Shown here in pieces: positions 1 through 9,587 of a stretch of 64,000 bases of DNA; position 1 is the stretch's first letter; each line of letters begins with the position of its first letter. The DNA lies in contig NZ_JAOZEV010000001.1 of assembly GCF_025847275.1 (NCBI RefSeq), forward strand, positions 372,001 through 436,000, read 5' to 3'. Under the pieces are notes generated by a model. The model made no database searches. It saw nothing but the letters and a program-made list of their open reading frames with translations, and was not told where the DNA came from. The stretch comes from Flavobacterium frigoritolerans (GTDB lineage: Bacteria > Bacteroidota > Bacteroidia > Flavobacteriales > Flavobacteriaceae). The position numbers and the translations under genes were made by a program.

Positions 1-497
1 TCCGAATTACCGCTTACTTTAAACCAGATAATATACTAGAAATAGGAACTTCCTTAGGATTGGCAACTTCTGCCCTAGCCTTAGGAAATCCAAAAGCTAC
101 AGTTACAACACTCGAAGGTTGCCCAGAAACGGCAAAAGAAGCTCAATTACAATTACAAAAATTTAATTGTGCTAATGTAAAATCGGTAGTTACAGAATTT
201 GAAAGCTATTTTAAAAGTCTTCAATTGGGATTGAAAACTAAAAACTACGACCTCATTTACTTTGATGGAAATCACTCTAAAAAAGCAACTTTAGATTATT
301 TTGAGCTTTTACTGCCCACAATATCTAATGATACCGTTTGGATTTTTGACGACATTCATTGGTCTTCAGAAATGGAAGAGGCTTGGGAAATCATAAAAAA
401 TCATTCCAAAGTAAAAGTTACTATCGATACATATCAATGGGGATTGGTGTTTTTTAGATATGAACAGGAAAAAGAACATTTTATAATTAGAGCATAA
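1..497 (+). CDS. Class I SAM-dependent methyltransferase, 5' end cut off by window
   Basis: The frame is open from base 3 to the TAA at 495-497, so the true start lies before the window and only the last ~164 codons are seen. The motif ILEIGTSLGLATSAL near the visible N-terminus is the glycine-rich SAM-binding motif I of Rossmann methyltransferases. An acidic turn after strand 2 (TLEGCPETA) and the IYFDGNHSKKATLDYFE and FDDIHWSSEMEEAW segments match the O-methyltransferase-like Methyltransf_24 group. In that family the substrate cannot be read from sequence, so none is proposed. An internal TTG at base 60 could be mistaken for a start, but it lies inside motif I and would destroy the fold. 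Confidence 0.8.
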   Translation, partial: RITAYFKPDNILEIGTSLGLATSALALGNPKATVTTLEGCPETAKEAQLQLQKFNCANVKSVVTEFESYFKSLQLGLKTKNYDLIYFDGNHSKKATLDYFELLLPTISNDTVWIFDDIHWSSEMEEAWEIIKNHSKVKVTIDTYQWGLVFFRYEQEKEHFIIRA

Positions 498-529
498 AAA
501 AAATGACAGCCATTACTGACTGTCATTTC
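496..529 (-). terminator. Rho-independent terminator of the lipoprotein gene
   Basis: A 9-bp stem (AAATGACAG at 501-509 with CTGTCATTT at 520-528) is followed on the minus strand by a U tract read from the A run at 496-503. It ends the gene transcribed from 1225 to 575. On the plus strand the T tract is too short to be convincing. Confidence 0.7.
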
Positions 530-574
530 TGCTCAAAATTCAAAATTTAACCTAATATAAAATACTTAATTAAC

Positions 575-1225
575 TTACTTTTTTGCTTCAGCAGTTTCTT
601 CTGATTTTGCTCCCATTCTATTTAGAGTATACATTGGTGCAAATTTCAATTTCAACCCAGCAATTTTTCTATTATCTTCAGACGTAAGACCTTCTTTTTC
701 AACTGTATTTTTACGGCTATCAAGTGCTTCGTACATCATTTTAATCTTATCCCAGTCTTCTCGAGAATAACTATCTTTATTATTCTCAACTGTATGTACA
801 AATTGTTGGTACACACCATGAATATTTTTAGCATTCACCCAATCAAAATTCATATCCTCTCCTATTTTCCCTTCTCCAAATAGATCATCTCGCATTTTTT
901 GTATCTTACTTGGTGTTTTTACAACAGTCATTTCTGCTTTAAAAGCTTCATATTTAGCTTTACTCGATTCTAATCGCTCTTGAGCTTTTGCATTCTCTTT
1001 AATATCAGCCAAAGCCATTTCTGCTTTTTCTGCACGTGTTGCATATCCATCTTCAATTGTTTTCCAATTGGCTTTAGCATTTTCTGCAGTTACGTTTTTT
1101 ATTGAATCTACATATACTACATATGAATCAATGGTTTTTTCAGCTTGCGCTGCTTTTTCATCTTTACATGAGGTAAACCCCATGGCAACAAATGCTATTC
1201 CGAATAATAATTGTGTATTTTTCAT
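575..1225 (-). CDS. Secreted lipoprotein of unknown function, 216 aa
   Basis: The protein starts with a lipoprotein signal peptide: a short basic start, a hydrophobic core, then GFTSC with the lipidated Cys at residue 20 and an acidic tail (KDEK) just after. The mature part is highly charged and predicted mostly helical, rich in Lys, Glu and Ala (residues 25-120), and may form an extended coiled bundle. It has no catalytic motif that I recognise. It is expected to be anchored to the inner or outer membrane facing the periplasm. It stands alone, convergent with the methyltransferase, with its own terminator. It resembles short conserved lipoproteins found in Flavobacteriia, but I cannot assign a role. 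Confidence 0.75.
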   Translation of the reverse strand: MKNTQLLFGIAFVAMGFTSCKDEKAAQAEKTIDSYVVYVDSIKNVTAENAKANWKTIEDGYATRAEKAEMALADIKENAKAQERLESSKAKYEAFKAEMTVVKTPSKIQKMRDDLFGEGKIGEDMNFDWVNAKNIHGVYQQFVHTVENNKDSYSREDWDKIKMMYEALDSRKNTVEKEGLTSEDNRKIAGLKLKFAPMYTLNRMGAKSEETAEAKK

Positions 1226-1540
1226 AATTCCGATTTGTTAATATTATTCATCAAATATAATATTATTTTTGAATAAAAATTAATATTTACTAAAATATTA
1301 TGATTTTTATTGAATTAAAATTATAAAAATTAACCAAATATGATAATTATATAAATATAAAAAGTAATTATATAAAACATTTAATCTGTTTTGTATTTTA
1401 CGCCTAAAAAAAACAATCTTACTACCTTACCAATAATAAATAAGTGTAACAAAAATGTATTTTAAACTACTTATGATTAATTCAAAAGTGTTTTGTACTT
1501 TTAAAATCTAAAAATTGTAAATCAACAATCATAAACCTCA
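1226..1540. other. AT-rich intergenic region between divergent genes
   Basis: This 315-bp gap separates two divergently read genes and must hold both promoters. It is almost pure A/T. A weak -7-like TACTTTTA lies at about 1496-1503 before the ABC ATPase, one base off the TAnnTTTG consensus. I see no RNA gene, repeat or small reading frame here. Confidence 0.4.
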
Positions 1541-2239
1541 ATGGCAAATCCATTAATTAAAATAACCAATATTAAACGAAATTTTGTGCTTGGAAACGAA
1601 ATTGTTTATGTCTTAAAAGGAATTGATTTAGAAATAAATAAAGGAGAATATGTTGCCTTAATGGGACCATCGGGTTCCGGAAAATCAACATTAATGAACT
1701 TATTGGGATGCTTAGACACTCCTACTTCTGGAAGTTATATCTTAAACGGAAAAGATGTTAGCCAGATGAAAGATGATGAATTAGCAGGAATTAGAAATAA
1801 AGAAATTGGCTTTGTTTTCCAAACATTTAATCTTTTACCAAGAACTACTGCACTAGATAATGTTGCTTTACCAATGATTTATGCTGGGCACTCTAAATCA
1901 GAACGAATAGTCCGTGCTACCGAAGTACTAAAACAAGTGAATCTCGAAGACAGAATGGATCACCAACCCAATCAGCTTTCAGGAGGACAACGACAACGTG
2001 TAGCAATTGCAAGAGCATTAGTCAACAAACCATCGATTATTTTGGCTGATGAACCAACTGGGAATTTAGATAGTAAAACTTCTGTAGAAATCATGAAACT
2101 ATTTGGTGACATTCATGCCAATGGTAATACTGTGATTCTAGTTACACACGAAGAGGATATTGCCGCCTACGCCCATCGTGTAATCCGTTTGCGTGACGGC
2201 CTGATCGAAAGCGATACAAAAACTACAAAACAATTTTAG
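1541..2239 (+). CDS. ABC transporter ATP-binding protein, LolD/MacB type
   Basis: This is a complete single ABC ATPase domain of 232 aa: Walker [10 protein letters not shown] at residues 42-50, Q-loop [10 protein letters not shown] at 91-100, signature LSGGQ at 146-150, Walker B IILADE at 166-171 with D-loop GNLDS, and switch His in VTHEED. The [11 protein letters not shown] and ADEPTGNLD wording is typical of the LolD/MacB/FtsE branch, which powers lipoprotein release, macrolide or peptide export, or cell-division permeases. No permease is adjacent. An orphan MacB-like FtsX permease lies far away at 55798-57042 and could be a partner, but nothing in this sequence proves that. The next gene, 107 bases on, is unrelated. 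Confidence 0.9.
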   Translation: MANPLIKITNIKRNFVLGNEIVYVLKGIDLEINKGEYVALMGPSGSGKSTLMNLLGCLDTPTSGSYILNGKDVSQMKDDELAGIRNKEIGFVFQTFNLLPRTTALDNVALPMIYAGHSKSERIVRATEVLKQVNLEDRMDHQPNQLSGGQRQRVAIARALVNKPSIILADEPTGNLDSKTSVEIMKLFGDIHANGNTVILVTHEEDIAAYAHRVIRLRDGLIESDTKTTKQF

Positions 2240-2346
2240 ATTAAGAATTTTAAAAAGTCTCAGGTTTCAAGTTGTAGAAAACTGCAGCCCCCTATTCTAG
2301 AAAACTTAAATTCTTAGTATCTCAAAACCTTAGCATCTTAAAAAAA

Positions 2347-2916
2347 ATGAAAATATATACCAAAACAGGAGACAAAGGAACTACTGCGCTTTTTGGCGGT
2401 ACTCGCGTTCCTAAAGACCATATCCGTATTGATAGTTACGGAACCGTTGATGAATTAAACTCTTATATAGGTCTCATACGAGATCAGGAAATTAATGCAC
2501 ACTATAAGAACATTTTAATCGAAATTCAAGATCGATTATTTACTGTAGGTGCAATTCTAGCAACTCCTGTAGAAAAAGAAGTCTTAAAAAACGGAGAATT
2601 GCGCCTTAAAAATTTAGGCATTGTACCAACTGACATCGAATTACTTGAAAATGAAATTGATGCCATGGAAGACACACTACCGCAAATGACCCACTTTGTA
2701 CTACCTGGAGGACACCAAACCGTGTCATATTGTCACATTGCACGTTGCGTTTGTCGTCGTGCCGAACGATTGGCAGTCCATTTAAGTCATAATGAGACTG
2801 TTCCAGAAATAGCAATACAGTACTTAAACCGACTTTCTGACTACCTTTTTGTCTTGGCACGAAAGTTGTCTTCTGACTTAAAAGCGGAGGAAGTTAAATG
2901 GATTCCGAGAAAGTAA
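2347..2916 (+). CDS. Cob(I)alamin adenosyltransferase, PduO type
   Basis: The 189-aa protein transfers the adenosyl group of ATP to cob(I)alamin, giving coenzyme B12. The PduO/MMAB family marks are clear: KIYTKTGDKGTTALFGG at the N-terminus, SYGTVDELNSYIG around residue 30, HFVLPGG at about 119, CRRAERL in the helix carrying the catalytic Arg, and the C-terminal RLSDYLFVLAR. Length is normal for the family, and the ATG start directly precedes the conserved motif. It is in the same direction as the ABC ATPase, 107 bases downstream, but the two are not functionally related. A methylmalonyl-CoA-mutase chaperone (19163-20287) is the other B12-linked gene in the window. Confidence 0.93.
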   Translation: MKIYTKTGDKGTTALFGGTRVPKDHIRIDSYGTVDELNSYIGLIRDQEINAHYKNILIEIQDRLFTVGAILATPVEKEVLKNGELRLKNLGIVPTDIELLENEIDAMEDTLPQMTHFVLPGGHQTVSYCHIARCVCRRAERLAVHLSHNETVPEIAIQYLNRLSDYLFVLARKLSSDLKAEEVKWIPRK

Positions 2917-3014
2917 TCTGCTACAGTTTTTAGTATTTGCAATGTAAACTGTAACAGAAAATTGAATACTAAAAGGAACGTTCTTAAATTTTACTAAAAT
3001 AAATCGTTTTTTAC

Positions 3015-3044
3015 TTGTCTTTCTCAGTAAAAAAATTATTTTTG
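3015..3044 (+). promoter_or_regulatory. Flavobacterial promoter for the DUF2795 gene
   Basis: TTG at 3015-3017 and TATTTTTG at 3037-3044 are separated by 19 bases, matching the Bacteroidota housekeeping consensus TTG-N19-21-TAnnTTTG. The ATG follows 21 bases after the -7 element. Confidence 0.75.
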
Positions 3045-3065
3045 CACAAACTAAATTGACAAAAC

Positions 3066-3287
3066 ATGTATTGGACATTAGAATTAGCATCATATTTAAG
3101 TGATGCGCCGTGGCCTGCTAACAAAGACGAACTTATAGACTACGCTATTAGAGCAGGAGCTCCATTAGAAGTAGTAGAAAACCTACAGTCAATTGAAGAC
3201 GAAGGTGAGATATATGAATCAATGGAAGAAATATGGCCAGATTATCCAACAGACGAAGATTATCTTTGGAATGAGGATGAATATTAA
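3066..3287 (+). CDS. DUF2795 family small protein, 73 aa
   Basis: This small acidic protein begins MYWTLELASYLSDAPWP, the hallmark of DUF2795 proteins in Bacteroidota, with a central PANKDELIDYAIRAGAPLEVVENL helix pair. It ends in a strongly acidic tail rich in Asp, Glu and Trp. The family is conserved and predicted cytoplasmic; no biochemical function is known to me. It has its own good promoter and a terminator and lies just before secA, an arrangement I believe is conserved in flavobacteria. Start choice is firm because the ATG sits 21 bases after the -7 element. Confidence 0.85.
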   Translation: MYWTLELASYLSDAPWPANKDELIDYAIRAGAPLEVVENLQSIEDEGEIYESMEEIWPDYPTDEDYLWNEDEY

Positions 3288-3303
3288 AAAGTAACCCCAA
3301 AGA

Positions 3304-3332
3304 AAAAGTCTCAAAAAAGAGGCTTTTTTTTT
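3304..3332 (+). terminator. Terminator after the DUF2795 gene
   Basis: The stem AAAGTCTC (3305-3312) pairs with GAGGCTTT (3319-3326) through one G-U pair, with a six-A loop and then a run of T to 3332. It separates the small gene from secA. Confidence 0.75.
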
Positions 3333-3378
3333 GTTCAAATTTACACATTTAGATAAATTATAGAAATACCAACAGATC

Positions 3379-6300
3379 ATGAGTTTCATTAACAGTATTA
3401 TTAAAGTCTTTGTAGGTGATAAATCACAAAAAGATGTCAAAGCTTTACAACCTTATTTAAACAAAATTAAAACTTTCGAAACTAGCTTAACAGCTTTGTC
3501 TCATGACGAACTGAGGGCTAGAACAGCATTTTTTAAACAAAAGATAAAGGACGCAAGAGCCGAAAAAGATGCAAAAATTGCTTCTCTTAAAACAGAAGTA
3601 GAAAGCATTGAAGATATTGATAAAAGAGAAGACATTTACGAAGCTATAGATACTTTAGAAAAAGAAGCTTACGAAATCTCAGAAAAAACATTACTAGAAA
3701 TTCTTCCAGAAGCATTTTCAGTAGTAAAAGAAACAGCTCGCCGTTTTAAAGATAATTCACATATTGAAGTTACTGCTACTGCAAAAGACCGCGAACTTTC
3801 GGCTGCAAAAACGTATATTACAATAGATGGAGAAAAATCTATCTGGGCAAATAAATGGAATGCTGCTGGTAAAGAAATTACATGGGACATGGTTCATTAC
3901 GATGTTCAATTAATTGGTGGTATGGTATTACACGAAGGAAAAGTTGCAGAGATGCAAACTGGTGAAGGTAAAACCTTAGTAGCAACTCTACCTCTTTATC
4001 TAAATGCCTTAACTGGAAACGGAGTACACCTAGTAACTGTGAATGATTACTTGGCAAAACGTGATAGTACATGGAAAGCACCTTTATTCGAATTTCATGG
4101 TTTAACTGTTGATTGTATTGATAATCACCAACCAAGCTCAGAAGGAAGAAAGAAAGCATACGATGCCGATATTACTTACGGAACAAATAATGAATTCGGT
4201 TTTGACTACCTAAGAGATAATATGGCGCATTCGCCAAATGACTTGGTACAAAGAAAACACAATTATGCAATCGTCGATGAGGTCGATTCAGTATTAATTG
4301 ATGATGCAAGAACACCACTTATCATTTCTGGTCCAGTTCCTCAAGGAGACCGTCATGAATTTAATGAATTGAAACCAAAAATTGAAAACTTAGTAAGTTT
4401 ACAACGCCAATTGGCAAATGGTTTCTTAGCAGAAGCTAAAAAATTAATAAAAGAAGGAAACACTAAAGATGGTGGATTCTTATTATTAAGAGCTTACAGA
4501 AGTTTACCAAGAAACAAAGCTTTAATTAAATTTTTAAGTGAAGAAGGAATCAAACAATTGCTTCAAAAAACTGAAAATCAATACATGCAGGACAACAACC
4601 GTGACATGCATAAAATTGATGAGGCTTTATACTTTGTAATTGAAGAAAAAAACAATCAAGTTGAATTAACTGATAACGGAATCAAATTCCTTTCAGGAGA
4701 TACAGATTCAGACTTTTTCGTATTACCAGACATTGGAACTGAAATCGCTGCTATCGAAAAACAAAAATTAGACAAAGATGCTGAAGCTGAAGCCAAAGAA
4801 AGATTATTTCAAGATTTTGGAGTAAAAAGCGAGCGTATCCATACTTTAACTCAGTTATTAAAAGCGTATGCTCTTTTTGAAAAAGATGTAGAATACGTTA
4901 TAATGGACAACAAAATTATGATTGTCGATGAGCAAACAGGTCGTATCATGGATGGTCGTCGTTATTCTGACGGATTACACCAAGCGATTGAGGCTAAAGA
5001 AAATGTAAAAATCGAAGCTGCAACTCAAACTTTTGCAACTGTTACATTACAGAACTACTTTAGAATGTACAGCAAATTAGGCGGTATGACTGGTACTGCA
5101 GTAACAGAAGCTGGTGAGTTATGGCAAATATATAAATTAGATGTAGTTGAGATTCCTACGAATCGTCCTATGTCAAGAATAGACAAAGAAGATTACATTT
5201 ATAAAACTACACGTGAAAAATTCAATGCTGTAATCGAAGATGTAACCGAATTATCAAAAGCTGGAAGACCAGTATTAATTGGAACAACATCTGTAGAAAT
5301 CTCCGAATTATTAAGCCGTATGCTTAAAATGAGAGGTGTTGCACATAATGTATTGAATGCCAAAATGCACAAGCAAGAGGCACAAATTGTAGAAGAAGCA
5401 GGAAAATCAGGAGTAGTAACCATTGCAACCAATATGGCTGGTCGTGGTACCGATATTAAATTGTCTCCAGAAGTAAAAGCTGCAGGAGGTTTAGCAATCA
5501 TTGGTACAGAACGTCATGATTCTCGTCGTGTAGACAGACAGTTACGTGGTCGTGCTGGTCGTCAAGGTGATCCAGGAAGCTCTCAATTTTATGTTTCTCT
5601 TGAAGATAACCTAATGCGTTTATTTGGTTCTGAAAGAGTAGCCAAAGTAATGGATAGAATGGGATTACAAGAAGGTGAAGTAATTCAGCATTCTATGATG
5701 ACAAAATCTATTGAGCGCGCTCAAAAGAAAGTAGAAGAAAACAACTTCGGAGTTCGTAAACGTTTATTAGAATATGATGACGTTATGAATTCACAACGTG
5801 AAGTAGTTTACAAACGTCGTCGTCATGCCTTGTTTGGAGAACGTTTAAAACTAGATATCGCAAACATGCTTTACGATACTTGTGAACTTATTGTAAACCA
5901 AAACAAAGCAACAAATGATTTTAAAAATTTCGAGTTTGAATTAATTCGTTATTTCTCTATAACCTCTCCAATATCTGAAGCTGATTTTATCAAATCAACA
6001 GAAAATGAGATTACAGGAAAACTATACAAAGAAACTTTAGCTTATTATACTGAAAAAACAGAACGTAGTGCTAGAGAAGCTTTCCCAATCATTAAGGGTG
6101 TTTACGAAGAAAAAAACAATCAATTTGAGCGTATTGTAGTTCCGTTTACAGATGGTATCAAAACATTAAATGTTGTTACTGATCTTAAAAAAGCATACGA
6201 AACTGAAGGTGCACAACTAATTGCTGATTTCGAGAAAAACATCACTTTATCTATCGTTGATGAGGCTTGGAAAAAACACTTACGCAAAATGGATGAATTG

Positions 6301-6720
6301 AAACAATCTGTTCAATTAGCCGTTCACGAGCAAAAAGATCCATTGCTTATCTATAAATTAGAAGCTTTTAACTTATTCCGTTCTATGCTGGATAACGTAA
6401 ATAGAGAAGTAATTTCATTCTTATTCAAAGGTGATTTACCAGCTCAAAACGCTCCAGAAATTCAGGAAGCAAGAGAAGTCCGTCAAAAAGAAAATTACAA
6501 ATTAAGCAAAGACGAAATCGAAAATAGTGAAGATATCAACCGTGAAGCTGGAGAAACTCAGCAACGCCAAGTAACTGAAACTATCACTAGAGATATGCCT
6601 AAAATTAATCGTAATGATAATGTAACAGTACAGCAAGTTGCAACTGGAACAATCGAAACGATGAAATTTAAGAAAGCAGAAAGCTTATTAGCTTCTGGTG
6701 AATGGGTTATCGTTAAATAA
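3379..6720 (+). CDS. secA: Preprotein translocase ATPase SecA
   Basis: SecA is the motor that drives unfolded proteins through SecYEG using ATP. The order of parts is canonical: Walker A MQTGEGKT at about 192-199, [10 protein letters not shown], the preprotein cross-linking domain, [11 protein letters not shown] in nucleotide-binding domain 2, [18 protein letters not shown], and the helical scaffold. At 1113 aa it is about 200 residues longer than the E. coli protein, which is usual in Bacteroidota, where the extra length lies in the N-terminal half (about 60-110 and 320-430). The C-terminus (GEWVIVK) has no CxCxSG zinc motif, so the SecB-binding tail is missing. The start is fixed by the conserved N-terminus, 44 bases after the previous terminator. 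Confidence 0.98.
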   Translation: MSFINSIIKVFVGDKSQKDVKALQPYLNKIKTFETSLTALSHDELRARTAFFKQKIKDARAEKDAKIASLKTEVESIEDIDKREDIYEAIDTLEKEAYEISEKTLLEILPEAFSVVKETARRFKDNSHIEVTATAKDRELSAAKTYITIDGEKSIWANKWNAAGKEITWDMVHYDVQLIGGMVLHEGKVAEMQTGEGKTLVATLPLYLNALTGNGVHLVTVNDYLAKRDSTWKAPLFEFHGLTVDCIDNHQPSSEGRKKAYDADITYGTNNEFGFDYLRDNMAHSPNDLVQRKHNYAIVDEVDSVLIDDARTPLIISGPVPQGDRHEFNELKPKIENLVSLQRQLANGFLAEAKKLIKEGNTKDGGFLLLRAYRSLPRNKALIKFLSEEGIKQLLQKTENQYMQDNNRDMHKIDEALYFVIEEKNNQVELTDNGIKFLSGDTDSDFFVLPDIGTEIAAIEKQKLDKDAEAEAKERLFQDFGVKSERIHTLTQLLKAYALFEKDVEYVIMDNKIMIVDEQTGRIMDGRRYSDGLHQAIEAKENVKIEAATQTFATVTLQNYFRMYSKLGGMTGTAVTEAGELWQIYKLDVVEIPTNRPMSRIDKEDYIYKTTREKFNAVIEDVTELSKAGRPVLIGTTSVEISELLSRMLKMRGVAHNVLNAKMHKQEAQIVEEAGKSGVVTIATNMAGRGTDIKLSPEVKAAGGLAIIGTERHDSRRVDRQLRGRAGRQGDPGSSQFYVSLEDNLMRLFGSERVAKVMDRMGLQEGEVIQHSMMTKSIERAQKKVEENNFGVRKRLLEYDDVMNSQREVVYKRRRHALFGERLKLDIANMLYDTCELIVNQNKATNDFKNFEFELIRYFSITSPISEADFIKSTENEITGKLYKETLAYYTEKTERSAREAFPIIKGVYEEKNNQFERIVVPFTDGIKTLNVVTDLKKAYETEGAQLIADFEKNITLSIVDEAWKKHLRKMDELKQSVQLAVHEQKDPLLIYKLEAFNLFRSMLDNVNREVISFLFKGDLPAQNAPEIQEAREVRQKENYKLSKDEIENSEDINREAGETQQRQVTETITRDMPKINRNDNVTVQQVATGTIETMKFKKAESLLASGEWVIVK

Positions 6721-6784
6721 TTTTAAGTCTCAGCATTCAGTCTCAATTAACATTTTGAGACTGAAAACTGAAACTAGAAACTCA

Positions 6785-6823
6785 AAAAAAATCCCCAATT
6801 ACAATGTAATTGGGGATTTTTTT
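6785..6823. terminator. Bidirectional terminator between secA and trmH
   Basis: A near-perfect palindrome, AATCCCCAATTAC with its complement GTAATTGGGGATT around an AAT loop, is flanked by an A run on the left and a T run on the right. It can end both convergent genes. Confidence 0.9.
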
Positions 6824-7484
6824 ATTCTGGATTCTCTTCAAAATAACGAGCTTCAATTCGTTTGATATCTTTAATTGAGCTTTTAGCCCAAGCCAAACGT
6901 TTCTCTAAAATTTCATCATCAGATAAATGCCAGTCAATCTCTGTATTTCGTAATCTGCTAGTTAGATTCTGAATAATTATTGCCGCCGAAACTGAGATAT
7001 TCAAACTTTCTGTAAATCCTACCATCGGAATTTTAAGAAATCCATCCGCTTTTTGTAAAATTTCTTCTGACAAACCATCTCTTTCTGTACCAAAAAATAA
7101 AGCACTGGGTTTAGTTATATCAAAATCCTCTAACAAACAATCATTTTCATGAGGCGTTGTGGCAATAATTTGATATCCTTTATTTTTTAGTGTATCCACG
7201 CAATTGCTAATACTATCGAATGTATTGATATCAACCCATTTTTGAGCTCCCATAGCAATTTCCTTATCGATACTTTTACCATAACGCTGCTCAATAACAT
7301 TGAGCTCCTGAATTCCAAAAACTTCGCAACTACGCATTACAGCGCTGGTATTATGCATCTGGAAAATATCTTCAACAACAATAGTAAAGTGTTTTGTGCG
7401 GTTTTCAAGGACCTTTAAAAATTTGCTCTTCCGGTTTTCAGTAAGTATATTTTCAAGAAAAGCGAGATAATCTAAATTAATCAT
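6822..7484 (-). CDS. trmH: tRNA/rRNA 2'-O-methyltransferase, TrmH (SpoU) family
   Basis: This SPOUT-fold enzyme methylates ribose 2'-OH groups; the best match is tRNA Gm18 methyltransferase TrmH. The three SPOUT motifs are visible: NTSAVMRSCEVFGI (motif 1 with the catalytic-site Asn and Arg), ALFFGTERDGLS (motif 2), and IPMVGFTESLNISVSAAI (motif 3, forming the knotted SAM site). I start it at ATG 7482-7484 (MINLDY) rather than at the in-frame ATG 7523, because a -7 promoter element (7502-7509) lies inside the longer frame. The protein is then 220 aa. It converges with secA across a shared terminator. Confidence 0.92.
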   Translation of the reverse strand: MINLDYLAFLENILTENRKSKFLKVLENRTKHFTIVVEDIFQMHNTSAVMRSCEVFGIQELNVIEQRYGKSIDKEIAMGAQKWVDINTFDSISNCVDTLKNKGYQIIATTPHENDCLLEDFDITKPSALFFGTERDGLSEEILQKADGFLKIPMVGFTESLNISVSAAIIIQNLTSRLRNTEIDWHLSDDEILEKRLAWAKSSIKDIKRIEARYFEENPE

Positions 7485-7501
7485 TTCAATAGTATTTGTG
7501 G

Positions 7502-7509
7502 CAAAAATA
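7502..7509 (-). promoter_or_regulatory. -7 promoter element of trmH
   Basis: TATTTTTG on the minus strand matches TAnnTTTG. It lies 17 bases before the ATG at 7484 and inside the longer possible reading frame, so it argues for the shorter start. No well-spaced TTG was found upstream. Confidence 0.5.
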
Positions 7510-7547
7510 CTAAAAAACAGCACAATTAAGGTTATAAAAACAATTTG

Positions 7548-8525
7548 CTATGATATATTAACAGCACCATATTCTGCTATACTATTATCTAATTTTTCAT
7601 ATAGTGTATTTGCCTTAACCAAATCTATTACCAAAGCATCATTTCCAAAAGAATCTCCCTTAAAAACAACATTTTCGTTTTTAGAATGTCTGTTTAAACG
7701 CTCACACATTTGATCTACCTCTTCTACAAAATAATCTGCATCAATAAAAGATAAAAATCTTTCCAAAACGGACTTCATTCCATCTTTATAATTATATATT
7801 GAAACATTTTTATCTGTTGCATAAAAATCAAGATAGGCCTGAAAATATTTCTCCAGAACTACTGCTCCATATTGATGAAAAGAAATTTCTTGAATTTCTT
7901 GGTCACTAATCCCAAAAATAGATGCAGGCAACAAATTAGGCACCATATGCATTCCTTTTAATTTTGCATGAGATTTTAATACTTCGGCTGGATTCCTGTA
8001 AAGTAAAACAAAAGGCAATTCAGGAAAAATTAATCGCAACTGATTTACCTCAAAAATATGCCAGGAATCTAATTTTACAATTAAATTCTTTTCTTCAGAA
8101 AATCTTTTCTGTCCTAACAATACTATTACAGATTTGATAAGCTCTCTTTTTTTATCCAAATCAAAAAGGTCACTTCTTATAATTTGATCAATAATTGGAG
8201 CCTCAGAAACTACAATGTTTTGAGGTGAAATAGCCAAAGACTGAGTCATCATTGTAGAACCACAACGAGACACATGAAATAATAATGATTTTAATTCCGT
8301 AGAGACCAATTCTGTAGACCATTCAATAAGGTTTTCTACACTACTCACTACTCTATATCTGGTTGAATTATTATAATGAACCTTACATTTCATAAGAGTT
8401 TCATCAAAAAAAGGATCTACATACTTTTTATCTCCTAGATAAATCCATTCAAAATATACCTCATTATCTGTTTCTACTAATTTATAGGGAATCCAATTTA
8501 AAAGGGGATGATCTGCGTTTTCCAT
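7548..8525 (-). CDS. PAPS-dependent sulfotransferase family protein
   Basis: Sulfotransferases move a sulfuryl group from PAPS to a hydroxyl or amine. Both cofactor loops are present: LLFHVSRCGSTMM at residues 81-93 is the 5'-phosphosulfate-binding P-loop, and FVLLYRNPAEVLKSH at 172-186 is the 3'-phosphate site with its Arg177 and Ser185. Length (325 aa) is normal. There is no signal peptide, so it is cytoplasmic. The acceptor cannot be told from sequence. The gene directly upstream on the same strand (119-base gap) encodes APS kinase, which makes PAPS, strongly suggesting the two form one sulfation unit. Confidence 0.82.
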   Translation of the reverse strand: MENADHPLLNWIPYKLVETDNEVYFEWIYLGDKKYVDPFFDETLMKCKVHYNNSTRYRVVSSVENLIEWSTELVSTELKSLLFHVSRCGSTMMTQSLAISPQNIVVSEAPIIDQIIRSDLFDLDKKRELIKSVIVLLGQKRFSEEKNLIVKLDSWHIFEVNQLRLIFPELPFVLLYRNPAEVLKSHAKLKGMHMVPNLLPASIFGISDQEIQEISFHQYGAVVLEKYFQAYLDFYATDKNVSIYNYKDGMKSVLERFLSFIDADYFVEEVDQMCERLNRHSKNENVVFKGDSFGNDALVIDLVKANTLYEKLDNSIAEYGAVNIS

Positions 8526-8644
8526 TTTTATAAAATATATTTTCTTATAAATCTATCATTAAGTTTCTATCGTATTGTAATTCAATTATATAATTTCCAC
8601 AAAAAAACAATCTCCGTAACAGACTGTTAGAAATAAAAAATACT

Positions 8645-9181
8645 TTAAATAGTGGCATTAGGTATATTTTCTATTATAAAATAATAAAGCTTATCGGTTG
8701 AAACTGACACCGATTCTGAGTCGGTTTTCAGTGTTAAATCAGCTTTCAAGGGAGTTTCAAAAACATCGCTTATTCCTGTAAAGTTGCTAATTTTATTACT
8801 ATCATTATCTGGTAATAATGCTTTTTTGTATAATCCTTTTGGATCGCGCTTAATAAGATTGTCAATCGAACAATTTAGGAATACCGTTTTTACAAACTCA
8901 TGCTGTCCTATTTCATTTCTTAAGTCTTCGTAAGGATTTATTACCGACATTAAAACGATAATTTCTGATTTAACAAAATCCCGTCCTACGCTAAACAATC
9001 GACGAACATTTTCGCATCTATCATTTCTAGAAAACCCCAAGTCTTTACAAAGGCTTTTTCGGTAAACATCACCGTCAATTATTTCGACTTTATAGCCCTT
9101 TTTCAGCAATAATTCTCCAACATTTTCTGCCAATGTAGTTTTACCTGAACCCGACAAACCTGTAAATTGTATTAATATCAT
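8645..9181 (-). CDS. cysC: Adenylylsulfate (APS) kinase
   Basis: APS kinase phosphorylates adenosine 5'-phosphosulfate to PAPS. The 178-aa protein has Walker A GLSGSGKTT at residues 8-16, IIDGDVYRKSLCKDLGFSRND at 35-54 with the substrate-binding Asp and Arg, ENVRR, the INPYEDLR loop, and the lid DPKGLYKKA followed by NFTGISDVFETP and ADLTLKT. All belong to the CysC family. It is followed 119 bases later by a sulfotransferase on the same strand. No ATP sulfurylase (cysD/N or sat) or APS reductase is nearby, so its job is more likely supplying PAPS for sulfation than sulfate assimilation; APS must come from elsewhere in the genome. Confidence 0.93.
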   Translation of the reverse strand: MILIQFTGLSGSGKTTLAENVGELLLKKGYKVEIIDGDVYRKSLCKDLGFSRNDRCENVRRLFSVGRDFVKSEIIVLMSVINPYEDLRNEIGQHEFVKTVFLNCSIDNLIKRDPKGLYKKALLPDNDSNKISNFTGISDVFETPLKADLTLKTDSESVSVSTDKLYYFIIENIPNATI

Positions 9182-9341
9182 TTAAAAATTATCATTATTT
9201 AAACTTTCATTTACAAAACAGCAGTAACCTAAATCCTTATCTTGGTTATTGTTACTTGTAAAAATACTAAAAAAAGTCTCGCTTTAATAAAATCATTTTA
9301 ACAAGTATCTAAAGCTCATTTTATACTAAAATTGACTAATT

Positions 9342-9562
9342 TTAACCCGTTGGGTGTAATTACTTCGCTTGGTCGCTTAGCTCTGGTCGCAAAATTTCAT
9401 TTAACACATAGAAACATAGATTTTATTTGTAAAAGAGAAAACAAAAAGAAATACATTTCTTTCACAAAGCTAGCTATCTGCATTTAAGACAAGTGTAACG
9501 CCTTTTTGAGCGTACAAAACCTACGTTTCTATGTATTAAAATTAATTACACTCAACGGTTAA
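9342..9562 (+). repeat. Dispersed element with terminal inverted repeats, copy 1
   Basis: The ~220-bp gap before the sirtuin gene holds a long palindrome-like element. The left end TTTAACCCGTTGGGTGTAAT (9341-9360) is the inverse of the right end TAATTACACTCAACGGTTAA (9543-9562) with a substitution and an indel. A second pair of arms lies inside (ACACATAGAAACATAG near 9405-9420 against CTACGTTTCTATGTAT near 9521-9536). Other copies lie at 28281-28500, 37505-37672 (reverse) and, degraded, 59544-59736. It has no coding capacity and looks like a MITE-like or fossil repeat. Confidence 0.8.
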
Positions 9563-9587
9563 CTTTATTTTTTTAGAAATAATCAAA

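Noticed and set aside
7484..7523. The longer trmH start at 7523
   Set aside because: A TAnnTTTG element lies inside the extension, and the added residues are not TrmH-like.
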